Position numbers and translations under genes: made by a program. 64,000 nt of DNA from Cryptomeria japonica. Its lineage: Eukaryota; Streptophyta; Pinopsida; Cupressales; Cupressaceae. The notes beneath the pieces are model-generated. The model was not told the origin of the DNA and did no database searches. It was given only the letters and a program-made list of their open reading frames with translations. The DNA is taken from NCBI RefSeq assembly GCF_030272615.1, contig NC_081410.1, positions 191,413,619 through 191,477,618 on the forward strand. Reading direction: 5' to 3'. Shown piece after piece: positions 10,320-20,105 of the stretch (position 1 is the first letter of the stretch; the number at the start of each line of letters is the position of its first letter).

Positions 10320-12875
10320 TTTGATTCTATGTTTGTGTATGAAGGCTTCAATGTGTAAAGGTGCATTATGTGGCTGACTTACGGAGGCGTCATCAGCTTC
10401 TGTGAATGTAAGGGAGTGTGGAATGGAAAGGTATCCCACCATGGCTTGAAATTGGTCCACGTTCAGATCAGTAGGAAGGGCAGTTTCTCTCAAGATTTTG
10501 TCAAGAATGGATTTATGTGCGGGGGATATGCGTAGGAGCTCAAGAATGGAGATGAGTGCAGGTGTCTTCCCTAATTGTTCTACAAGGTCATACTTAGGTT
10601 TGGTTGATGAGGAAGTGGTGTTCTTGGCTAGAGTACCTTGCAAAGTGATTTTACCTCGATGGGATGTGACATGACATTCAGAGGTAGGTTCGAAAGAAGA
10701 TCCAACACCTCTTAAGACAATCTTGAGTCTCCGGGTATAATTCTCAGGGTTTTTGTCCTTGATGATAATGGTAGAGACGTAATTGTCCATTGAAATGTGA
10801 TTGATAGTTGAATCATAGTTATAGGTTGCTCTGGTATAGTTGGTTTGGTCATCTATGGCTTTAGACTTTCCCTTTTCATGTTTTGGGAATGGTTCCTTAA
10901 ACATCTCATGTTCTTGATTGGATGAGTGTCCCTCAATCTCAATGTCACCTCTATCAATGAGATCTTGTATGATGTTCTTCAGTCGATGACAATTTCCTAT
11001 CTTATGACCCTTGCTCTTATGAAATTCACAATATTCATCATTATTCCACCAATTTGGTTTAACCTTTGGTTCATATGGAGGAAAATCTGGAACTGTGATT
11101 ACCTTGTTTGCCACTAGCTTCTTGAAAACTGACTCAAGTGGTTCTCCCAATGGAGTATACTTTCTTCATGATCTGGAAGTTGTTTGAGTATTCACTTGAT
11201 TGTTTGTAGAACTTGATCCCGAAAAGATGAATTTGGGTTGCACTGTGTTGGCATCAACAACACCATCATTGACTGTGTTCTTGTTTTTATTCCAAAATCT
11301 CGGCTTGTCTTTTCCTTTAAAGTCATCTTTGTTTTCCTTGAATATCTTAATGACTCCTTGTTCAATTAGGACCTTCTCTGTTGCTAAGCCTTTTTCAATG
11401 ACGTCCTTGAAGGTGGACAAACAAGCTTTCCTTAGATCATAGCCAATGTCTTTGTTAACATTTTGGGTGAACATTTCTACCATTTGTTTTTGTGGAATTT
11501 CACAAGAGCATCTGCTGGCTAGATTCCTCCATCTTTGTAAAAATGATGCAAAAGACTCTCCCTCTTTTTGCTTGGTGTTGCACAAAGTAGTGATTGATAT
11601 GTCTGTCTCTATATTGTAGGAGAAATGTTGAATAAATGCCTCTGCTAAGTCACCCCACGACTTAATTCCAGGTGGAAGTTGGGAGAACCATTCCATAGCT
11701 TGATCTCCTAAGCTTTGTGGGAATAATCTCATCAAATATGTCTCTTCTGAAGCTACTTCAATGCAAGTTGTGAAAAACTGTCTTATGTGTGCCTTAGGAT
11801 CCCCTTTTCCTCTATACTTATCAAATTTAGGCATCACAAAGTGTGTAGGAAAAGGAAGCATTGGAATGCTCTTGTCAAATGGATAAGGACATATGTCTCT
11901 CACTGTGTATGTTGGCTTCGGTGTATTTATGTCCTCCATTTTCTTTTGTAAGTCCCTGATTTGTTGCTCCAAATTGCTCTTAGGTGGAGATCGACTTCTT
12001 GGACCATACCCTATGCTTGAGGCACCAATTGGAGGAGGAGCATGTTGCATATATGGATGATATTGATCATACACATGTTCATATGGAGGAGGTCTATAGT
12101 GATGCTACGTATATGGACCACTTGGTATAGATTCATGTTGAGGAACGCCATATCTATTTTGTCCATGTATACCATACTCTACAGGCATGTCATGTTCTAA
12201 TGTGTTACCCCCAAATTTGACACAAGGTTTCCTTGTGTCCAAATTTTGAGCATGTCTTTGAATATCCAATTTCTTTGGTGGTTGATCCTTAGCATTGGTA
12301 TGTGATTGAGCATATCTTTTTGCATAAGACTTCCATAATGGTCTACGAAGGTGAGTATCATATGCTTGACCATGTGTATGTGGGACCTCTAGTTTTTGAA
12401 ACAAAGATGATGGTGATTTAGGCACCATATGTGGTCCTCTATTGCCTCCACTATTAGGCCTCCTTTGATGCTTGTTGGAGTGAGGTTGTTGCAAAGGTCG
12501 ATTTTCCATTATTTGAGACATGTAAAAATCATGAGGTATCTTGGCTCCACTTTGTGCCATCATTTGTAAGAAGTATTGTCTATCCCTCCTCATTATTTCC
12601 TCAACCAATCGATTGAAATGGGGATCCATAATGGATTCTTCCACATCTACTGAATGTATGGAAAAGTTGTCCATATTGTCATTGTGTGTATCATTGTTCT
12701 TTGTAGTGTCCATGTGCTCAACATTTGGAATGTTTCTATAGGCATCCATGTTAGGTAATGTGTTATGATCAGAATTGAAAAAGATATCATTGTCATACTC
12801 ATAAGAACTCATGTTTGCGGACTCTTGAGCCTCTTTAGTTTCTCTCCTATATTTTTGAAGACGGGTTTCAACCAT
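10320..12875 (-). pseudogene. Gag polyprotein of the young Tat-like element
   Basis: The frame starts with ATG at 12875 (MVETRLQKYRRE, a usual Gag start in this lineage) and runs to the TGA at 10317 in one frame. It is broken only by TAG at 12105-12107 and TGA at 11166-11168. The first ~250 residues are polar and Asn/His-rich. The central part has the retrotransposon Gag domain (KFDKYRGKGDPKAHIRQF, then EWFSQLPPGIKSW). The C-terminal third has a CX2HX4HX4C knuckle (CEFHKSKGHKIGNC). Gag forms the particle and packages the RNA. Both stops are single-transition products of CAG or CGA. Confidence 0.85.
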
Positions 12876-14897
12876 GAACTAGGTATTGACCAAGATGTGT
12901 GAGACTAGATGAAAAATGGAAAAAGTATGGAAGGCCAAGAGGGGGAATGTAAATGAATCTGAAGTGTACTTGCAATGTCCAAAGTGTAAGACCAAGTATG
13001 TATGTAGTAGAGTAGGTGTGACTTCCAAAGAGAGGATAGTTTCTCTTGATGAGGTAAGTTGACCTTGACTCTAAGTAAGACCAAATGAGACCCAAAGGTG
13101 ATAGACCTTGATGAGGGACCACTTAGCAAAATGTTGTTGTATGTAGTGTGTTGACAAAGTATAGTGAGGACAAGCAAGTGACCTTTTGACTCAAGTTTAG
13201 ACAAATGTGAATGTAATGTAAGGTGTAAAGCAATGATGGATTTTGTGAGACCCAAAGACAAGTTCAATGCTAGATAAAAACCCGGAGAAACAACCTAGGA
13301 AGCTCAAGAATTTCAAAACTAATTGCTCTTGTTTGTTGGACTGTAAAATTTTTCCAATTTGTGAAGTTGTTGGTTGTGACCAAATCTGAATGTTTGACTA
13401 TTTTTCGTGACAAGAGGACACAATGTTGATGAGGACTCAATGTTTGCAAGTGTTTAGACTCAAAATGAGTCCAAGAAAAGTGTGTTGTTTGATGTAAAAA
13501 ATCTTTTGCATACACTTGAAGACACAAAAGACACAATGTTTTGTTGTTTGGTCTTGAATGTTTTGAATGTTTAAAATAAGTCAAGCACAATTCTTATGGC
13601 TGGCCAAGACAATAGTTGTTGATCCCACATGAGGTTTTACCCCTGAGGCTACGCTATTCAGAGCGAATACTTAGATGCTTGACCTCACTGGCTCCACCCT
13701 TGACACTCACTTCTCGAGTCAGCCAAGCATCAGTCCCCACAAAAACTCCCCGTGGCAAACTTTGTATCTCTACTAAGAATCGTATGTGTGTGGGCTGCTA
13801 CCAGAGGTCCAACCTCCTGCCCCAACAACTAGAAGGATTTGGGCTTCTAAAACAAAAAGGTGCTAGTAAGGGCATCCACTCGTGTGGCCATACATGTGGC
13901 ACTTTCAGCTCTGTAAATACAGAAGGCTCCCAGCTGGTAGGGGTTACGCCCTATAACTGATCAAATAAATTTCATCAAACGGGTTTATGGGGAGACATAG
14001 TGTCGGTATGAACTAATCATCACACATTATTCATAGTTTTCACCATGAATACAGTTGTTTATAGTGGTTCGAAAGAGGTGGGTTTTCCTTGCTACCACTT
14101 GGGTCGTTCTCTTCTCACTAGTAGTCCTAATGACCACACGGGAAGACAGGCCCTCTAAAGATTAAACAAAAAGAGCCTATTGCTCAAGACACAAAAGACA
14201 ATGATTCAATTTTAGTGCACCAATTGAAGTGTTTGCTAGTCTATGAAAACAAGGCACACAATAAAAATCCAAAAACCCTTGCCAAGGACCTGCAACAAAA
14301 AGTTGTTAGTAGTTTGGATTGTTTCAAATGTTCACCCCTTCCTGCAAGCACACAAGTTAGGTAGATTTTAAACCCAAAAGACATTGTGAATATAGGGGCC
14401 TTCAACCAAATGATTTTGCTTTCAAGACAAGCTGCACCAATTTCGTTAGCTAGATCTGAAAATGTTAGCTTCAAAATAAACCAGATCTGAAACACTAAAT
14501 GCAAAATCCAAAACTGAATCAATAAACCCAAAATTTGAAATTGGTGAATACAGATGCGATTACCCTCAACACAGACGCGCCTTCGTGACACAGATGTGGT
14601 TCTGTGAGACACAGACGTGATCACATAACGCAGACGCGACTTCTGAACACAGACGCGGCTAAAAACACTGCAGACGCGGCTTAATAACACAAACGCGCTT
14701 TCCTGGAACCTGCAAAATAAAATACTGCCAGTAACACAGACGCGATTCCAGATATCGCAGACGCGCCAGAAAAACAGAAACGCGATCCGAAAGTGCACAG
14801 ACGCGGGAATATCAAAATGCTGCCGAAAATGTCAGATCTGTAACTTTACAATACAAAATCTGCAACAAGGATGTTAAATGCAAAAGGGACAAGAGTC
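12876..14897 (-). other. Long 5' leader of the young Tat-like element
   Basis: Two kilobases separate the PBS from the gag ATG. I see no conserved frame. The minus-strand leader carries the CpG-rich word array (14550-14808) near the PBS and a moderately GC-rich block (13616-14160) that could be structured. Packaging signals or spliced leaders are possible but not shown. Confidence 0.5.
14550..14808 (-). repeat. GCGTCTGTG word array in the gag leader
   Basis: About eleven units of CACAGACGCG (plus strand; CGCGTCTGTG in element sense) are spaced about 20-28 bases apart in otherwise unrelated sequence. It is the counterpart of the array at 4500-4740, oriented so that both 5' regions read the same word in sense. 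Confidence 0.8.
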
Positions 14898-14915
14898 CCA
14901 CTAGGCGTGCCAAAA
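14898..14915 (-). other. Primer binding site next to the 5' LTR
   Basis: In element sense the LTR end TATACA is followed by TTTTGGCACGCCTAGTGGGA. A similar TTTTTTGGCATGCCTGATGG occurs at about 51980-51999 beside another LTR fragment. TGG at the expected distance from the LTR fits a tRNA 3' CCA. I cannot name the tRNA with confidence. Confidence 0.6.
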
Positions 14916-15701
14916 TGTATATGGTGAAAATGGATAACAACAATAACGATATTGAAAGGCTAAATGAATTCAACCACAAAAACCCTAGCCTAACAACAAC
15001 AAAGATCCACCATAACATATGAAGATTACCTAAGACAATGCAAATCAAATGAAATCACAAAGATTATACCATCACATGTCCAATAGGGTTTTGATCTCCA
15101 TTCTTCCTATCTACATTGATCTTGCTTGATATATTTGCTCTCAGATTTTATGTGTGCACAAGAGCTCAACAAAGAACGGAATGTGGTTGTAAGTAGGATC
15201 GTAGTGTAGTCAAATTGCATAAAAATGATTAGGATGCATAGAATGATTAGGGTTTGATAATGAGGGAAGCATCTCCTTATATAGAAGACACTATATGAAA
15301 TGGAGGGATAAGATTGAGAGGTGTAAAAGGAGGTCGGCTATGATTAGAGGGTAGGTAAAAGAAATAATAAAATAATGAAAGGGGTAGGTAGTGTATGAAT
15401 TAAGAGATGAATGACATGTGTCATGGGTAGAAAAATCTAATGAATTAATTAAATAAATAAAGATTTATTTAATTAATAGAAGAAGTGGGATAATTAAATA
15501 AATAAAAATATTTATTTAATTCAGGAAAAAGGATAATTTAAATAAATAAATGTATTTATTTAAATGAGAAATAAGGCTAGAAGAGGATAAATGAATTAAT
15601 TAAATAAATAAAGATTTATTTAATTAATAGAAGAATTAGGCTTAGATAATTAAATAAATAAATATTTATTTAATTAGAATGGACAATTTTGGGTGTCTAC
15701 A
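14916..15701 (-). repeat. 5' LTR of the young Tat-like element
   Basis: A near-identical partner of 3187-3973 (8 substitutions and a 1-bp indel by direct comparison). TATA box at 15275-15284 on the minus strand. Confidence 0.9.
15275..15284 (-). promoter_or_regulatory. TATA box in the 5' LTR
   Basis: CTATATAAGG on the minus strand, the likely promoter for the full-length gag transcript. Confidence 0.6.
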
Positions 15702-15706
15702 GTCCC
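15702..15706 (+). repeat. Target-site duplication GTCCC (right copy)
   Basis: Matches 3182-3186 exactly and abuts the LTR end at 15701. Confidence 0.9.
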
Positions 15707-15728
15707 CTTTTCCATGCATCACTCTACA
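15707..15728 (+). mobile_element. Probable end of the older Tat-like 3' LTR
   Basis: Short remainder ending CACTCTACA. TCTACA is the inverted match of the TGTAGA at the LTR start (1927), so the older LTR was probably split by the 12.5-kb insertion. This is based on the ends alone. Confidence 0.45.
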
Positions 15729-15739
15729 TTTGTTGTGCT

Positions 15740-16650
15740 TTGATAGATGTCTACAAACATATTTCAATGAAACCTTCATATTGTTCCATCGACATCCCAT
15801 TTTCTATGTAATATGCCCTTTCGGTGAGATCATTTTCTCCTTTGTTCGACATTCATAGTTATACCAAACTCCACCATTTCGGTGTGACCTTGAAATATCT
15901 CTCCAATACCATTCCTTTTAATGTAACTTAAGTCTTTGATGAAATACCTTTTTCCTTTGTTATACTTTCATTGTCATACCAAAATTAACATTTCGATAAG
16001 ACATAAAACCTATATCTTCAATAAATCATTTTTGGTAAGACTTTTCTTGTCGGCAAGATCCCTTTTGCTCTGGCAGACTTTCAGTGTCTTATCGACATTT
16101 GCATTTTGGTTAGACAAAGAAGGTGTCTCTTTGATATTTCCTTTTTGTTGTGACTTTGGCTTTCGGTGAGACCATTTTCTCCTTAGTAGACTTTCAGTGT
16201 CGCACTGAAGTTTGTATTTCGCTGGGATATATGTTGTGTCTCTCCGATAAACAGGTTTTCATTGTGACATTGCTTTTTGTCGAAGCATCCTCTACCCTTG
16301 TTAGATGTTTCCTATCATGTTGGCACTAATATACTTGTTCATATTTTGAAGAAACCTCCATATGTCTCTTCAACACTCACTTTTTCAATGTAATAGCTTG
16401 TATCAATGAAACCAATTTTATCTTTATGGATGCTCACTCTATGTTCCAAACTTTCCATGGTACACATAGTAAGAAAAATGTTCACAAAATTTGCAAAGTT
16501 TGGCTTCATATTCCCCAATTCTACCTATTTGAAAATTCACCCTTTGTGTATAGTCATTACACTTCATGTGACTGCGTTTCTTTTTGTTATTTTATTGAGC
16601 ATCTATCATCCTCGTTTGTGATTTCAGTGAGACCATATTTATTCGAGGCA
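15740..16650. repeat. Decayed ~113-bp tandem repeat
   Basis: Segments resembling CTTTCAGTGTC followed about 25 bases on by ATTTCGGTGAGAC recur at about 15745, 15850, 15967, 16078, 16191, 16305 and 16428, a period of 105-123 bases. Units are strongly diverged, best matched between 15967 and 16191. No long frame crosses the array. It may be an old satellite or part of an LTR. Confidence 0.6.
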
Positions 16651-17120
16651 TAGTGTCAAGTGGTTCACATAAGATGATAAATGGGTCATATAGGTATTTT
16701 CACGGAAATGGAGCAATATATGAATGTATTAGTAGATGGACAAAGTTTACATTAAGGATATGATTTTGGTATAGGGTCTATTTGCAGCTCAAAATTTGAC
16801 TTATGGACAAGGATTTTAGTATTATGTTTTTGGATTTTTAAGGTAGAAAACACATTGAATTATTATAATAATGTAACTCCACTTATGTATAAATATCCTT
16901 ATGGGAACTATATGTTGGGATCTACCCTTGTGGGAGCCACATTTTAACCCCACATACAATATGAAAATTTTGAAATACCAAGCTCCATTCAATCTTAAAA
17001 CTATAATAGTATACATCTCCATGACCTCATGACCTCACAATGGATGCAATTTTAGGTTTTTTACTACCTTCTTCACCTTAAAGAAAACCTTGAATTTTGA
17101 AAAATTTAAGGTTCCAACAA
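16651..17120. other. Unassigned AT-rich sequence
   Basis: No gene, repeat boundary or RNA is recognisable. It lies between the decayed tandem repeat and the left end of chromovirus LTR homology at 17121. Confidence 0.4.
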
Positions 17121-18431
17121 GGTGTGTTAAGGGGGAGTTGCTCTCTATGGGGGTTGAGGCCCTAAGTGATTGTCAGGGTAACCCATAGGAGAGTAGATTA
17201 ATAAGTGATATAATTAATAATAAAAATTTGTTTTGGTTTTCACAGACTAATAAGATAATGTTTTGGAGCCCCACTCATGGCCTCATGTTCTTGTATAGGC
17301 AAAGGATGAGATTGGGAAGGCATGTTTGCCTAAAGAGACGTTGGAGTTGTCATGTTGTGCAATGCCTTGTCTTCATGAAAGGAATGTATAGTACCACATG
17401 AGTTATCTATGGGGGTCGGTTTCTAGAGTTAGGAGAAGGTCAGACTACCAAGGTAACTCATGAAAGGCTATGTGATGATACTCTTTCCTTATGTACCCTT
17501 GTATCCTATTGTGTTCATTTTATGCAGAAGCCTCTGGGAGCCTTTTGATTGTTTTGTAAGTTTCTTTGGTATCTTTTGCTAGTTCTTCAAGGTTTTGGTT
17601 ATTATCCTTTTTTTGGAAGTCTTTTTGGATGATTCTTTGGTTGTTAACATTACTTCTTTGTCTTGTGTGGTGGTATCTTGTGTATCTTGATAGTGGTTAT
17701 GTTCAGTTCTTTTATCCCTAGCCTTCTTGTTTGTTGTTTGGGGCTTTGTGTATATATCCAACATGGGGGGTGGACCTCTAAGTTCCACATGGTCAAGTAA
17801 TTGTGTTTTACCAACCATCGGGCTTTGTCTTCAGAGTTTCATGTCTGTGAGTAGCTGGATGGATCTTATCTTCTGTACCAGTGATTCTATATTCATATGT
17901 ATATTATGCATCTTCCAGAAGCAATATACAAGAATATGTAATTGCATAGTTGTATACTTGTTCTTGTAATTCAAAGGATATTTATAAATAAGTTTTCCAA
18001 GTGGAAAGGATTGTAATAGGACTATTATGATAGATGTGTTTGTGTTTTATGGATATCTTGTAAGTGAAAGTACTCATATGGATTATTTGTGTGTTCTCAT
18101 TCTTTATGAATGTTATCATAGTAATCTTTCATTTGGTTCTTTAAAATGAACTTAGTGTAGATATTTATATGATGGTTTATGAGGTTAATGAGTGATGGCT
18201 AGTGTTTCTTAGTAGCGATGTTAGGGAACCCTTATATTTTTGCTATGAGATGTGATTAAGTTTTCTGCTTAACATTGTTATAATTCATCTATGTTATGTA
18301 ATTCATTTACTTAGTGTTGTATTGAGTTAAAAGATGATTGATATGTTATGTTTCCTTTTTTTAAAAAATATTTTCTTTGTATTTGGGTTGACAATTGTTA
18401 ATACTCTAGGGTTCCTTGGCGGGGCTTTACA
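17121..18431 (+). repeat. 5' LTR of the chromovirus (5'-truncated)
   Basis: Starts at GGTGTGTTAAGGGGGAG, matching 36465 onward in the 3' LTR, and ends GGGCTTTACA directly before the PBS. The last 300 bases match 52055-52359. The sequence 5' of 17121 does not match the 3' LTR upstream of 36465, so the left part was lost or replaced. Confidence 0.75.
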
Positions 18432-18434
18432 ACT

Positions 18435-18447
18435 TGGTATCATAGCC
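18435..18447 (+). other. Primer binding site for initiator Met-tRNA
   Basis: TGGTATCATAGCC, one change from the common plant PBS TGGTATCAGAGCC, lies 4 bases after the LTR end. It fits chromoviruses and many copia elements. Confidence 0.8.
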
Positions 18448-18581
18448 TATGTTCATACACTGGGTGCTTTAGTTTCATATGGACCCATTATGTTATCCTT
18501 GTAGAAACATGGCTTTGATTGTATTTCTTGGATTCAACCCCTCTTTGTTCTCTTTCTTAGTTAGACTCTTGAACCTTGCCA

Positions 18582-18586
18582 TATAT
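18582..18586 (+). repeat. Target-site duplication TATAT (left copy)
   Basis: TATAT abuts the LTR start TGATGAATAC at 18587 and is repeated at 25825-25829 after the other LTR. Confidence 0.75.
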
Positions 18587-19698
18587 TGATGAATACTAAG
18601 AGGGTGGGGTGAATTAGTATACCAAAAAATATTGAACTCAAACTCTTAAATAGTCTAGCAGTTAACTAGTATAACAGATTTACAAACAAACCGGTTAAGA
18701 TAAAGCAAACCAAATAGCAAACAAAGAATTCACCCACAAGAGCACAATCACCATAACACAAGATGTTTTGACGTGGAAACCCAAATGGCAAAAACAACAC
18801 GGTGAGCAGAAACTCACAAGTGATTATCTGTAGAATGGAAACTAGACCGGTTAAGGTCATACAATGTTCTTCACCAGAACAGATCCTGTTAGGAATCTAG
18901 ATCTCTGTTAGGAGATAAGTCATGTTAAAGACTACCTTGTGAGAGGATTTTAGATTCACATTTGTGAACCGCCTTGTTAGAGGATTTACAAAGGCTTTGC
19001 TAGGCCTACCCAGTTAAGGGTTTCAGACTTGTCGAAGATATGAGTAATCAACAAGTAAGTGATCTAGATACTAGCACAACATGCTTGGTTAGATCCTTGA
19101 TAGCTCATTATTAATGCACATTTAGCATTACTTTATTCTTCATATCTCCACACTCTATTTCTTCACACAGACCTAATCTCCTCTTCTATGATCACACATA
19201 CAAACCCTTATCAACAGCAACTAAAACCCTAGACATGATGTCCTTATAAAGGAGTTTGATTTCATGTCAGTCCAATAGGATTGAATTACAAGTTACTAGG
19301 TTCAGTGCATCTATACACATTTGGTAACATGACACAAAATCACCACCAAAGTGTCGATGGAAGATAACTCATCACACAAATACCAGTTGGTAACTCATCA
19401 CAGAGTAATACCGGTTCATACAATTTACCGATTACCGGTTGTCAAAAATGAAGACTGGAAAAATGTTAACTACCACTTGAGATCCTCAAATCACTTGAAG
19501 TCTTCATACCGCTTGATATCTTCAATCAGTTTGTGATTGGTAAACACCTTCTGCAAAACACCGATAGTCTGAAGACTATAATACATAATACTGGTTGGAA
19601 CAATCACCGGTTGAGCATAACTCATACATAAAGAAAGTGATCACAAAAACAAGTGTGTGTCAATCAATGACAATCACAACATCATCAAAATGCCAATA
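18587..19698 (-). repeat. 3' LTR of the copia-like element
   Basis: A 1112-bp direct repeat of 24713-25824. It contains repeated ACCGGTT words and a TATA box at 19243-19249. Confidence 0.85.
19243..19249 (-). promoter_or_regulatory. TATA box in the copia-like 3' LTR
   Basis: TTATAAGG within CTCCTTTATAAGGACATC on the minus strand; conserved in the other LTR near 25369. Confidence 0.5.
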
Positions 19699-19720
19699 AT
19701 CTCCCCCTTTGGCATTGATG
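19699..19720 (-). other. Polypurine tract of the copia-like element
   Basis: Minus-strand AATGCCAAAGGGGGAGAT directly precedes the 3' LTR. This is the signature PPT of many plant copia elements and fixes the orientation. Confidence 0.8.
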
Positions 19721-20105
19721 GCAACACTTAGGAAAATTTTGACATCTAAGTGTTTTACAACAAAAATATGCCATAATCAAAATTACTCCCCCTAAGCATA
19801 TACACCATCCCTTTTTGTAGAAATTACAATGTATACTATTCCCATAAAGAGATAACATTAAAGTATACATAACATTCATCAAAATTTTAACTACTACTAC
19901 TCCTCCCCCTTTGCCAACAATGACAAAGTAATGCAAAATAATCCTTGTTTCTCATTATCATTAAAAAGTGAGTAAATGTTTATGACAATAAGGAATGAAA
20001 CTTATCAAAAACAGATTTAAAATCCTTCATAAATGTTTTCATGGCTAATGACCATGACTCAAGTAATGAGGTAGCAACCTCATTTTTCATCTGCATCTGA
20101 GATAC

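Larger units (their letters stand above)
3187..15701 (-). mobile_element. Young non-autonomous Tat-like Ty3/gypsy element with antisense PMD frame
   Basis: The element is 12.5 kb, bounded by two LTRs of 787 and 786 bp that differ at about 9 positions including one 1-bp indel (98.9% identity), and flanked by GTCCC. Read on the minus strand its order is 5' LTR, PBS, word array, a 2-kb leader, gag, retropepsin, an unassigned region, integrase C-terminus, a gap, the antisense PMD frame, PPT and 3' LTR. Reverse transcriptase, RNase H and the integrase catalytic core are missing. Only about 1 kb separates protease from the integrase end, against 3-4 kb in a full pol. It must therefore have been mobilised in trans. 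Tat-lineage elements with extra frames, some antisense and between pol and the 3' LTR, are known. This copy is unusual in lacking RT. Confidence 0.85.

Noticed and set aside
13616-13960. 114-codon plus-strand frame in a GC-richer block of the leader
   Set aside because: No domain is recognised, it is antisense to the element transcript and it has no splice or promoter context.
14241-14798. 185-codon minus-strand frame in the gag leader
   Set aside because: It spans the GCGTCTGTG word array, has no conserved domain and gives Cys/Val/Arg low-complexity sequence. It is more likely leader RNA.
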